Assembly: GCA_013002425.1 (NCBI GenBank)
Contig: JABDJQ010000535.1
Location: forward strand, 1 to 7,933
Length of the DNA: 7,933 nucleotides
Origin: Gemmatimonadota bacterium
GTDB taxonomy: Bacteria; Orphanbacterota; Orphanbacteria; Orphanbacterales; Orphanbacteraceae
Direction: 5' to 3'
A model generated the notes under the pieces. It was not told where the DNA came from. It saw only the letters and a program-made list of their open reading frames with translations, and searched no databases. Both the position numbers and the translations under genes were made by a program. Shown piece by piece: positions 1 to 5,807 of the stretch; position 1 is the first letter of the stretch; the number at the start of each line of letters is the position of its first letter.

Positions 1-42
1 CGCCCGAGCAGACGGCGCCCGCGCCCGAGCAGACGGCGCCCG
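1..42 (+). repeat. Two exact tandem copies of a 21-bp unit, in frame (PEQTAPA x2)
   Basis: Positions 1-21 and 22-42 are identical. A third partial copy starts at 43 and diverges after a few bases. The unit is seven codons long, so copy-number change would keep the frame. The array probably continues upstream of the window. Confidence 0.9.
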
Positions 43-368
43 CGCCGGCGGAAAAGCAGGCTGCGACGACTCCGGCCGCACAGCCGGCGGAGGCTTCGCC
101 GAAAACGGATGTCGCGACGGAGATGCCGTCGGCGCCCGCCGAAGCAGCGCCCGTGGTGGCAGCGCCTGTCGTGGCCGCGCCCGTGGTGGCCGCACCCGTC
201 GTGGCCGCGCCGGTCGAAACGGCGCCGGTGGTCGCTCAGGCATCCGGTGGAAAGCGCTGGTATCAGAAACCGTTCAACTGGATCTTCGGCGCGGGAGTGG
301 CGGGACTCGTTTACCTGCTCGCGACGAACGATTCGGACCGTGTGCTCGCGGATCCCGACGAGCGGTAA
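1..368 (+). CDS. Ala/Pro/Val-rich protein of unknown function, C-terminal part (5' end outside window)
   Basis: The reading frame is open from the first bases (codons start at position 3) to a TAA at 366-368, giving about 121 visible residues with no stop. The ATG at 123 is internal, because the same low-complexity composition continues upstream of it. Residues encoded at 3-44 form two copies of PEQTAPA. Positions 147-236 encode six pentapeptides of the APVVA type, one of them APVET. After this flexible, extended-looking region comes a basic/aromatic stretch (KRWYQKPFNW), a short hydrophobic helix (IFGAGVAGLVYLLA) and a polar tail ending DPDER. Pro/Ala-rich repeats of this kind usually act as flexible spacers, and the hydrophobic segment could be a C-terminal membrane anchor, though it is short for one. 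The gene is convergent with the 390-2342 gene, with 21 bp between the stops. I do not recognise the family; the function lies in the missing N-terminal part. Confidence 0.75.
   Translation, partial: PEQTAPAPEQTAPAPAEKQAATTPAAQPAEASPKTDVATEMPSAPAEAAPVVAAPVVAAPVVAAPVVAAPVETAPVVAQASGGKRWYQKPFNWIFGAGVAGLVYLLATNDSDRVLADPDER
147..236 (+). repeat. Six degenerate 15-bp tandem repeats encoding APVVA pentapeptides
   Basis: Six units of five codons run without interruption. The copies differ mostly at third positions (for example gtggtg versus gtcgtg), while the protein repeat is kept except for APVET in unit five. Synonymous drift under a conserved peptide repeat suggests an old array whose protein sequence is selected. 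Confidence 0.85.
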
Positions 369-389
369 AAGCGGAGCGGCATCCTTCTT

Positions 390-2342
390 CTACTTCCGTT
401 CGCCTTCCCGCAGATCCCGGAGGCGCTCGAGTTCCTGGCGAGCCCGCGTCAGCGAAGAGTCGAGCGCAACCGCACGTTCGAGGGCCGCGATCGCGGCATT
501 CGTTTCGCCGAGCGACGCGTGCGTCTGCGCGAGCCAAACGTTCAGATTCGCGTCATCCGGCGTGGCCGCAAAGGCGAGCAGCAGCAACCGCTTCGCCTCT
601 TCCCATTTTCCCTGCCACATCGTGATCCGCCCGAGGTAGCTCGCCGCGGACGGGTTGCCGGGATCGAGTTCGAGAACGCGCCGGAACTGCCGCTCCCCGA
701 GATCCCTCTCTTCGAGATGAAAGTAAGTCGAACCGAGATAGTAGACGGTGGGTACGTGCGCGTCGTTCTGCGCAACGGCGGCCTCGAGGTGAGGCTTTGC
801 CTCTTCATATCGGTTCTCACCCCAGTAGATCACGCCGAGATTCATGCGGGGCCGGTAGCGCGACGGGTCGAAGATCGCCGCTCTTTCGTACAGCTTCGTC
901 GCTTCGGCGCGATGCCCCTTCTCCCAGAGAACCTGCGCCACCGCGATTCCCTGATGCCGCCTGACATCCGTCCAGTGATTCGGGTCGTTGATCGTAAGAC
1001 GCAGGACGCGCCCGGGTACCGTTTCTTCCCGGGCGTTCCCGCCGATCCACGCGACGGAGAGAAACACGCCCGCGGCCGCGACCGCGAGCGGACGCGCCAC
1101 GTCGAAGTCGCGTCGCGCAAACGCCACGCGATACCCCGCCCAGAGGGACATCGGCGCGGCGAAGAAGGAAAAGAGGTCCCAGTCGCGCGGGCCGAGATAG
1201 GGGTGCATCGAAAACGAAAATACGAGAGCGCTCATCGTGCTCGCGAACAGGAAGAAGTCGGCGCTCCGCCGCACCGCCTCCGATTCCGGTGACGCCGACG
1301 CGCCTTCGTTCTTCGAATCGCACGGCCGCCCTCGCCGAACGAACAGGAGAAAGCAAACGGCCGCGGGAAGCACGAGGAGCAGCAGGTTCCCGACGAAGAT
1401 TCCGTGGCCCGGCCACAGGTATCCGAACGCGTGATACCTGATTTTGGTCCACGAAACGAACATGCGGTGGATCTGCAGCTCGGATATCGTCGGAAACACG
1501 ACGAAGAGCAGTCCCAGCAGAACGATCATGGCCGGTTTCAGCCACCGCTTTTCGCCGGCCAGATGCAGCAGCAGATACAGAACGGCGGGCCAGAAGATGA
1601 TCGCGCCCAGATGCAACGCGCCGGCGAGCACGAGACAGAGCAGCGCGATGCGGAGGTCGCCCGCCCCGTGAATCGAGCGCACGCCCTCGACGAGAAAAAG
1701 CAGGATGAAGAGGTTCGTGAGCGAGTAATTCTCGACATACCCGTAATAGAGCTGCATGGATCCCGCGCCCGCGATCAACAGAAACGCGATCCAGTATGTC
1801 GCCCGCGCCGTCGCGCCGCCGCGCAGGGTCGCGACGAACGAAGCGAACCGATGGGCGCCCAGCACGTAGACCAGCCCGGCCACCGACGAGACGAACTGGA
1901 AAGCGGGGAGGTCCGGCTTCGTGATCCCGGCCCTCGCGAGCAGATCCGCGATCACACGATGGAACATGATCGTGCCCCAGCCGGGCCGCCGTTCGAGCGG
2001 AGCCCAGTCTTCGAGCACGAAGCCGAGCAGCAGCCAGCCGTCACCGAGATAGTGATTGACCGACCGGAACACCGTAAAAAGTACGGCTGCCGCCAGCAGA
2101 AGCAGCGTGACGAACGTGGGGCCGTCCGGCACGGTCATCGCGCGCCTTCTCGCGCGCGCATAGCTGCGCTCCATCCAGTACGACCACGGTACGATCGCGA
2201 GCCCGCACACGATCCAGACGAGCTTCATGAGTAAGGGAAGATCGGCGCCGTTCGAAAGAGACCAGAGCGAATCGAGCGGCGCGAACGAGAGGACCATCGC
2301 GAGAGCGACGAGCGCCATTGAGAGTAGGAACGCCGGCTGCAT
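390..2342 (-). CDS. Polytopic membrane protein with C-terminal TPR domain (GT-C glycosyltransferase-like)
   Basis: This 650-residue protein has two parts. Residues 1-435 hold roughly 10-12 hydrophobic segments (for example 2-20, 37-56, 76-94, 146-165, 230-262, 269-286, 313-334, 363-379, 417-434). Residues 463-632 hold five consecutive 34-residue TPRs starting near 463, 497, 531, 565 and 599, with typical endings such as LELDPGNP. An acidic stretch after the third hydrophobic segment (LGDGWLLLGFVLEDW, 98-112) resembles the first-loop acidic site of GT-C enzymes. The motifs YYGYVENYSL (199-208) and PRDWDLFSFFAAP (385-397) are of a kind I associate with bacterial multi-pass TPR proteins. A GT-C transferase using lipid-linked sugars is inferred, not shown. 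The ATG lies 13 bp after the stop of the upstream glycosyltransferase gene and has only a weak ribosome site, which fits translational coupling in one operon. Confidence 0.8.
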   Translation of the reverse strand: MQPAFLLSMALVALAMVLSFAPLDSLWSLSNGADLPLLMKLVWIVCGLAIVPWSYWMERSYARARRRAMTVPDGPTFVTLLLLAAAVLFTVFRSVNHYLGDGWLLLGFVLEDWAPLERRPGWGTIMFHRVIADLLARAGITKPDLPAFQFVSSVAGLVYVLGAHRFASFVATLRGGATARATYWIAFLLIAGAGSMQLYYGYVENYSLTNLFILLFLVEGVRSIHGAGDLRIALLCLVLAGALHLGAIIFWPAVLYLLLHLAGEKRWLKPAMIVLLGLLFVVFPTISELQIHRMFVSWTKIRYHAFGYLWPGHGIFVGNLLLLVLPAAVCFLLFVRRGRPCDSKNEGASASPESEAVRRSADFFLFASTMSALVFSFSMHPYLGPRDWDLFSFFAAPMSLWAGYRVAFARRDFDVARPLAVAAAGVFLSVAWIGGNAREETVPGRVLRLTINDPNHWTDVRRHQGIAVAQVLWEKGHRAEATKLYERAAIFDPSRYRPRMNLGVIYWGENRYEEAKPHLEAAVAQNDAHVPTVYYLGSTYFHLEERDLGERQFRRVLELDPGNPSAASYLGRITMWQGKWEEAKRLLLLAFAATPDDANLNVWLAQTHASLGETNAAIAALERAVALDSSLTRARQELERLRDLREGERK

Positions 2343-2355
2343 CAGAGGACGAATC

Positions 2356-3498
2356 TCATGTTCCGCTCGAGAGAGAGCCGCGCGTCCTTCCGCGCCCGCG
2401 GCTCACCATTTCGAAGAAATACTCCTCGTACTCCTGCAGCGCGCGCACCATCGTGAAGTGCTCTTCGACCCGCTTCCGGGCCGCGCGCCCCATGGCTTCC
2501 GCCTTCTGCTCGTCGACCAGCAGTTCCGTGAACGCGGCGCCGAGCGCGCCGAGATCACCGGGCGGCACGAGCAGCCCCGTAACACCGTGCTCGACGAGAT
2601 CGGGCACGCTCCCCACGTTCGTATTGATCGTCGGCGTGCCGCACGACATCGCTTCCATCGTCGAGATCGGCAGCGTTTCGCGAAACGGGATCGACGCGAG
2701 CGCCACCGCGCGGAAGTGGGGCAGCAGCGCCGGGAGGTCGCGCCGGATGCCGAGCATGATGACGCTCTCCTGCAGATTGCGCGAACGGATCTCGTTCTCG
2801 ATTCGCTCCTGCTCGGGGCCGCCGCCGATGATATAGAAGCGCGCGTCGGGTACCGTCTTCAGCGCGATCGCGGCCGCCTCGACGAACGCGAGATGTCCCT
2901 TTTCGGGCGTGAGCGACGCGACGGTGGCGATGCTCTTGCGTGCCTCGGCGCCGAGCGGACCGGGCCCCTTGTCGTCCGGCGCGAAGCGCGTGTGGTCGAC
3001 GCCGTTCACGATGACCTTCAGCAGCGACGGATCGATCCCTTCGTCGGCGATCAGGTATCGCGACTGCGTATGCGCGCACGAAACGATGCCGCCCAGGCGG
3101 TTCAGAAGCGCCTTCTGCCCCTTGCGAAAGAGACTGCCCTGCTCGGGAACGCCTGTGCCGTGAATCGACGAAACGCGCACGGGGTCACCGAGCGCGGAGG
3201 CGATGAACTCACCGGCAAGCAGCGCATTCCGCCCCATCTCGAGAAAGATGAGGTCGAACTCCCTGCCCTTGAGAGCGTCGCGCACCCGAAGAGGCGCCAG
3301 CATGTCGAATCGATTGCGAACGAAGTCGGAAAGCACGGGGATGTCGCTCTGTTCGAATTCGCCCGCCAGGTTTCCCTTCTTCTTGAGGCATACCGTCGTG
3401 ATCTCGTGCCCCTGGCGCCTCAAATGGCGGAACACGTCCAGCATCAGCTGTTCGTATCCGCCGACGTTCAGCGAATTGAGCAGAAAGAGAACTCTCAC
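2356..3498 (-). CDS. GT4-family (GT-B fold) glycosyltransferase
   Basis: This 380-residue protein is a full-length retaining GT-B glycosyltransferase, predicted to move a sugar from a nucleotide-sugar to a lipid or glycan acceptor at the cytoplasmic face of the inner membrane. The N-terminal Rossmann half begins MRVLFLLNSLNVGGYEQL, with the Gly-rich loop at 13-14. The linker has NGVD (165-168). The C-terminal half begins with VASLTPEKG (193-201), followed by IIGGGPE and the EX7E motif, with Glu274 and Glu282 inside ETLPISTMEAMSCGTP. SVPDLVEHGVTGLLVPPGD (297-315) matches the usual donor-binding region. The start is GTG at 3496-3498, with GGAG seven bases upstream. The gene is first of a two-gene operon with the TPR membrane protein and has its own promoter. 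The family is clear; donor, acceptor and product are unknown. Confidence 0.9.
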   Translation of the reverse strand: MRVLFLLNSLNVGGYEQLMLDVFRHLRRQGHEITTVCLKKKGNLAGEFEQSDIPVLSDFVRNRFDMLAPLRVRDALKGREFDLIFLEMGRNALLAGEFIASALGDPVRVSSIHGTGVPEQGSLFRKGQKALLNRLGGIVSCAHTQSRYLIADEGIDPSLLKVIVNGVDHTRFAPDDKGPGPLGAEARKSIATVASLTPEKGHLAFVEAAAIALKTVPDARFYIIGGGPEQERIENEIRSRNLQESVIMLGIRRDLPALLPHFRAVALASIPFRETLPISTMEAMSCGTPTINTNVGSVPDLVEHGVTGLLVPPGDLGALGAAFTELLVDEQKAEAMGRAARKRVEEHFTMVRALQEYEEYFFEMVSRGRGRTRGSLSSGT

Positions 3499-3505
3499 GG
3501 CGTGT

Positions 3506-3509
3506 CTCC
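3506..3509 (-). promoter_or_regulatory. Ribosome binding site of the glycosyltransferase gene
   Basis: On the minus strand GGAG lies seven bases before the GTG at 3498. This supports the GTG start, which directly encodes the canonical GT4 N-terminus MRVLFLLNSL. Confidence 0.65.
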
Positions 3510-3545
3510 AGAAAGTGCGGAGAGGGGATAGGATGACTTTCGTTC

Positions 3546-3574
3546 ATTATACTAGGAGAGGGACGGGGGCACAA
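3546..3574 (-). promoter_or_regulatory. Sigma70-type promoter of the glycosyltransferase operon
   Basis: On the minus strand a perfect TATAAT lies at 3546-3551. A 17-bp spacer separates it from TTGTGC at 3569-3574, which keeps only the TTG of the -35 consensus. Transcription would start near 3539 and give a leader of about 40 bases. The -35 hexamer overlaps the end of the T-tract of the upstream terminator. The -10 element is strong and the -35 weak. Confidence 0.55.
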
Positions 3575-3606
3575 AAAAAGAGGCGGCCCGTGATGGACCG
3601 CCTCTT
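3573..3606 (-). terminator. Intrinsic terminator after the T3SS chaperone gene
   Basis: Plus-strand arms agaggcggccc (3579-3589) and ggaccgcctct (3595-3605) pair over 11 positions with one mismatch around a five-base loop. One more A-T pair (3578/3606) can be added. Read on the minus strand, the hairpin is followed by a run of seven T. It lies about 34 bp beyond the chaperone stop codon and therefore separates the T3SS transcript from the glycosyltransferase operon. Confidence 0.85.
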
Positions 3607-3639
3607 CGGCTCACATGAGAACCGTCGCGAAGGAACCGT

Positions 3640-4236
3640 CTACGACGCTTTCTTCTTCGCTTCGATCGTGCCGGCGATCACGCCCACGAGAGCGCGCGCG
3701 CGCAGCGACGAAGGATTCTCGCCTTCCGGGTCCAGCTTGATCGACTGGTCGAGGCAGTGAATCGCTTCCTTGAAGAGAGTTTCCGCGGCGCCGCGGGTCT
3801 CCGCTTCCTGCATCATCTCTGCGGACTTTTCGAGCATGATTTCGCCCGCGTTCGTCCACGAGTTGACGTCTTCCGGATAGAGTTCCACGGCCGACTCGTA
3901 ATGACGCAGCGCCATGTCGGCTTCGCCGAGACGCTGGTAGATCGAGCCGAGAACCGAGTGGAAGTACGGATCGAACGGGTTGTAGACGTTCAGCCCTTCG
4001 AACACCTTGCGGGCTTCATCCACTTTGCCTTCTTCGAGAAGGTCGTAACCCATATCCGCGATTCCGTAGAGATCTTCCGCGGAAAGGCCTTCGAGCTGGG
4101 CCAGCGTAAGATCCCCGAGCAGGAACCCCTTGATAGACTCTTCGATATCCTCGACGGAACACGCATCCTCGTCGGAGATTTCCTCCGCTTCCAGTTCGGC
4201 GCCTTCCGTCTGGTTTTTCAGATCTTTCTCAGACAC
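3640..4236 (-). CDS. T3SS class II (SycD/LcrH/IpgC-like) TPR chaperone
   Basis: This 198-residue cytoplasmic protein matches the layout of chaperones that hold T3SS translocators before export. The helical segment IKGFLLGDLTLAQLEGLSAEDL (35-56) corresponds to the family's N-terminal helix and its 'G-x-TL-x-x-L-x-G-x-S-x-ED' pattern. It is followed by TPR1 (54-87, with YDLLEEGKVDEARKVFEGL), TPR2 (88-121, with LGSIYQRLGEADMALRHY) and TPR3 (122-170). TPR3 begins WTNAGEIML and carries an insertion of about 15 residues before LDQSIKLDP. An acidic tail of about 35 residues precedes the domain, so the protein is longer than the usual ~165 residues. The start is GTG with a perfect AGGAGG seven bases upstream. 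The gene lies 17 bp after the 417-residue protein gene, its likely cargo. A generic TPR protein is the alternative, but the first-TPR signature and context favour a T3SS chaperone. Confidence 0.82.
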   Translation of the reverse strand: MSEKDLKNQTEGAELEAEEISDEDACSVEDIEESIKGFLLGDLTLAQLEGLSAEDLYGIADMGYDLLEEGKVDEARKVFEGLNVYNPFDPYFHSVLGSIYQRLGEADMALRHYESAVELYPEDVNSWTNAGEIMLEKSAEMMQEAETRGAAETLFKEAIHCLDQSIKLDPEGENPSSLRARALVGVIAGTIEAKKKAS

Positions 4237-4243
4237 AGTATTT

Positions 4244-4249
4244 CCTCCT
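4244..4249 (-). promoter_or_regulatory. Strong ribosome binding site of the chaperone gene
   Basis: On the minus strand AGGAGG lies seven bases before the GTG at 4236. A full-consensus site inside the 17-bp gap fixes the non-ATG start and implies strong translation relative to the upstream cargo gene. Confidence 0.8.
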
Positions 4250-4253
4250 CTGC

Positions 4254-5507
4254 CTAAGCTTTCAGGTTACGGATGGCCGCCATGCTGGAATCGTGCATCG
4301 ACTTCATGATGTTCTGCATCGTCTGGAACATCTGCTGACGCTTCTGCATGAGGGACTGGAGTTCGGTCTGGAGCTTCTGGATGTTCGGCTTCTTGCCGCC
4401 CTGCGCGCCACCGGCGCCGCCGGCGCCGCCCTTGGCTCCGCCACCCCCGGCGATTCCGCCGAGCATTTTGCCGAGCATGCCGCCGGCCTGCGTGCCGAGC
4501 ATGCCGCCGAGCGGTCCGCCGAACGCCGTGCCCGCGATTCCGCCCGCGATCTTGCCGAGCGAACCGAACATGCCGCCGATGCCGCCACCGCCGCCTTTGC
4601 CGCCGGCGCCTCCCGCGCCCTTGCCGCCCTGCGTGGCTTTCTCGAGCTCACCCATCTTGTCCTCGATCTGCTTGTCGAGGAAATCGGAGAGCTTCGACAT
4701 CAGAAGCATCAGTTTGTCTTCGATGCTCAGGTTCGGATTCGAGAGAACGCTTTCGCTCGATCCCGCGCCTCCGCCGGCCTGTGGTCCGCCGCCGCCCTGC
4801 GCGCCGCCGCTGCCCTGAGCGCCGCCGGCCATCATGTCCTGCGGAATGCCGCCGAGCAGGCCCGGGCCCGCCGCGAAAATCTTGCCGAGCTGCGACGCGA
4901 TGTTGAGCCCCGGCGTGAACATGCTGCTCAGCATGTGCGGCATGCGCATCATCATCGGAGTCCGCGCCCAGCCCGTCACCGTCATGCGACGCGTGGCGAG
5001 ACCGTCAACGCGACCGTCGCGCATATCCTTGTTGATCGCTCCGAGGTTCGCATACTGGCGACCCCGGAACAGGTATCCCGATTTCCCGAGACGTACGGGT
5101 TTGAAAAACGAACCCATGTACTGCTTGCCGGATATGCGTCCCTGAATCTTCATGCCGAAGAAACGCTTTCCGGTGTCGTACTTCTGGCCCAGATGAGCCT
5201 GACGTCCGACGCGTTCGTGCATCGGATAGGTCATGCGGAACTTGTGAAGATGCGGCCCCGAGAAATGACATCGCGGCGAAAACGCGCGAGAGAACGCGAT
5301 GTTCCCTTTCATCCCCTGGAGCTGATCCATCTGACCGGTGCTGAGACCGCTGGCGAGATCGACAGCGTTGCGCATCGCGCCCGGCATATTGCCCATCTTC
5401 ATATCGACGAGCATTCCGATCTTGTCCCCGAATGCATCGGGCATACCCAGAGCGTCCAGATATCGATTAACCTGGGTACCCGCTGAGTTGACTCCACCCA
5501 TTCCCAT
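4254..5507 (-). CDS. Gly/Met-rich candidate T3SS secreted protein (possible translocator)
   Basis: This 417-residue protein is of no family I recognise. Residues 1-70 are Met/Gly-rich and probably helical. Residues 71-190 are basic with many Gly and aromatic residues. A first Gly/Gln linker (about 228-249) leads to an amphipathic charged helix (about 258-293, SIEDKLMLLMSKLSDFLDKQ onward). A second linker (294-309) leads to a hydrophobic glycine-zipper-like block (310-355, with repeated GGMLG), then a third linker (356-372). A helical, Gln/Met-rich C-terminus follows (373-417, with LMQKRQQMFQTMQNIMKSMH). No classical Sec signal is seen. The ATG has GGGAGGA nine bases upstream. Hydrophobic block, coiled-coil-like helices and a class II chaperone gene immediately downstream match the usual translocator-chaperone arrangement, so I infer a secreted, perhaps membrane-inserting T3SS protein. 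An effector or structural component remains possible. Confidence 0.6.
   Translation of the reverse strand: MGMGGVNSAGTQVNRYLDALGMPDAFGDKIGMLVDMKMGNMPGAMRNAVDLASGLSTGQMDQLQGMKGNIAFSRAFSPRCHFSGPHLHKFRMTYPMHERVGRQAHLGQKYDTGKRFFGMKIQGRISGKQYMGSFFKPVRLGKSGYLFRGRQYANLGAINKDMRDGRVDGLATRRMTVTGWARTPMMMRMPHMLSSMFTPGLNIASQLGKIFAAGPGLLGGIPQDMMAGGAQGSGGAQGGGGPQAGGGAGSSESVLSNPNLSIEDKLMLLMSKLSDFLDKQIEDKMGELEKATQGGKGAGGAGGKGGGGGIGGMFGSLGKIAGGIAGTAFGGPLGGMLGTQAGGMLGKMLGGIAGGGGAKGGAGGAGGAQGGKKPNIQKLQTELQSLMQKRQQMFQTMQNIMKSMHDSSMAAIRNLKA
4469..4509 (-). repeat. Short direct repeat in the Gly-rich block of the candidate substrate gene
   Basis: A 17-bp sequence (plus strand tgccgagcatgccgccg) occurs at 4469-4485 and again at 4493-4509, a period of 24 bp or eight codons. 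It encodes the repeated GGMLG motif of the glycine-zipper-like segment. Internal duplication seems to have helped build this block. Confidence 0.65.
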
Positions 5508-5807
5508 GGTGAGCTTCCTCCCTTTGTGGGTTACGAACTGTAGTGGCCGACCAACGGACAGGTACCGGCATGCAGCTTTGCCATTATCAGGGCTGCCGAC
5601 CAGCTCATTGGCGGTATCAAACGTTGTGTATATAGAAACCGGCGTGCTGCCACCCGACAGCCGGAAGAGTCGAATCGATTAAGGATAACCCGCGCGGCGC
5701 CCGATTGGCAAGATGGCCGCCCTGATTTTCCCCGCCTCTTTTCAGTTTCGTACTCGTTCTATTTCACTAACGTGCGAAATCTCCCGTACGAACGGAATTT
5801 TTTCCTG
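5508..5807. other. 300-bp intergenic region between sctU and the candidate substrate gene
   Basis: Both flanking genes read leftward, and the neighbouring T3SS genes are packed within 3-17 bp, so this gap is exceptional. I see no convincing coding frame and no clear intrinsic terminator after sctU. The region contains the ribosome site GGGAGGA (5516-5522), a candidate promoter (5682-5711) and a TATATA stretch (5629-5634) without a matching -35. It also has a 7-bp inverted repeat (ttcgtac 5747-5753 / gtacgaa 5786-5792). The part nearest sctU is visibly richer in A and T than the genes. Confidence 0.6.
5682..5711 (-). promoter_or_regulatory. Candidate sigma70-type promoter for the candidate substrate-chaperone operon
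   Basis: On the minus strand TTGCCA (5706-5711, five of six matches to the -35 consensus) is followed after 18 bp by TATCCT (5682-5687, four of six matches to -10). It would give a leader of about 165 bases before the ATG at 5507. The leader is long and the -10 imperfect, so this is tentative. Confidence 0.3.

Noticed and set aside
1..236. Possible CRISPR or intergenic repeat array
   Set aside because: The repeats are contiguous without spacers, are multiples of three and keep an open frame, so they are coding repeats.
109..639. A plus-strand frame of 176 codons overlapping the repeat-rich gene and the end of the TPR membrane protein gene
   Set aside because: Its product is almost pure Arg/Ser/Trp/Pro from frame-shifted repeats and overlaps two better-supported genes.
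2227..3531. A plus-strand open frame of 434 codons opposite the glycosyltransferase gene
   Set aside because: The minus-strand frame encodes a complete GT4 enzyme with its motifs and a ribosome site. The plus-strand product is Arg-rich without recognisable domains.
4293..5486. A plus-strand open frame of 397 codons opposite the candidate substrate gene
   Set aside because: The minus-strand gene has an excellent ribosome site and is coupled to the chaperone gene. The plus-strand frame is Ala/Arg/His-rich and lacks a start context.
5546..5602. An 8-bp direct repeat gccgacca at 5546-5553 and 5595-5602
   Set aside because: It is too short to separate from chance, and no promoter element lies at a meaningful distance.
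5531..5608. A 25-codon minus-strand frame in the intergenic gap (starts MSWSAALIMA)
   Set aside because: It has no ribosome site and no recognisable feature. A frame this short is expected by chance.
5747..5792. A 7-bp inverted repeat (ttcgtac / gtacgaa) downstream of sctU
   Set aside because: The arms are short, the loop is 32 bases and no T-tract follows, so it is not a convincing terminator or operator.
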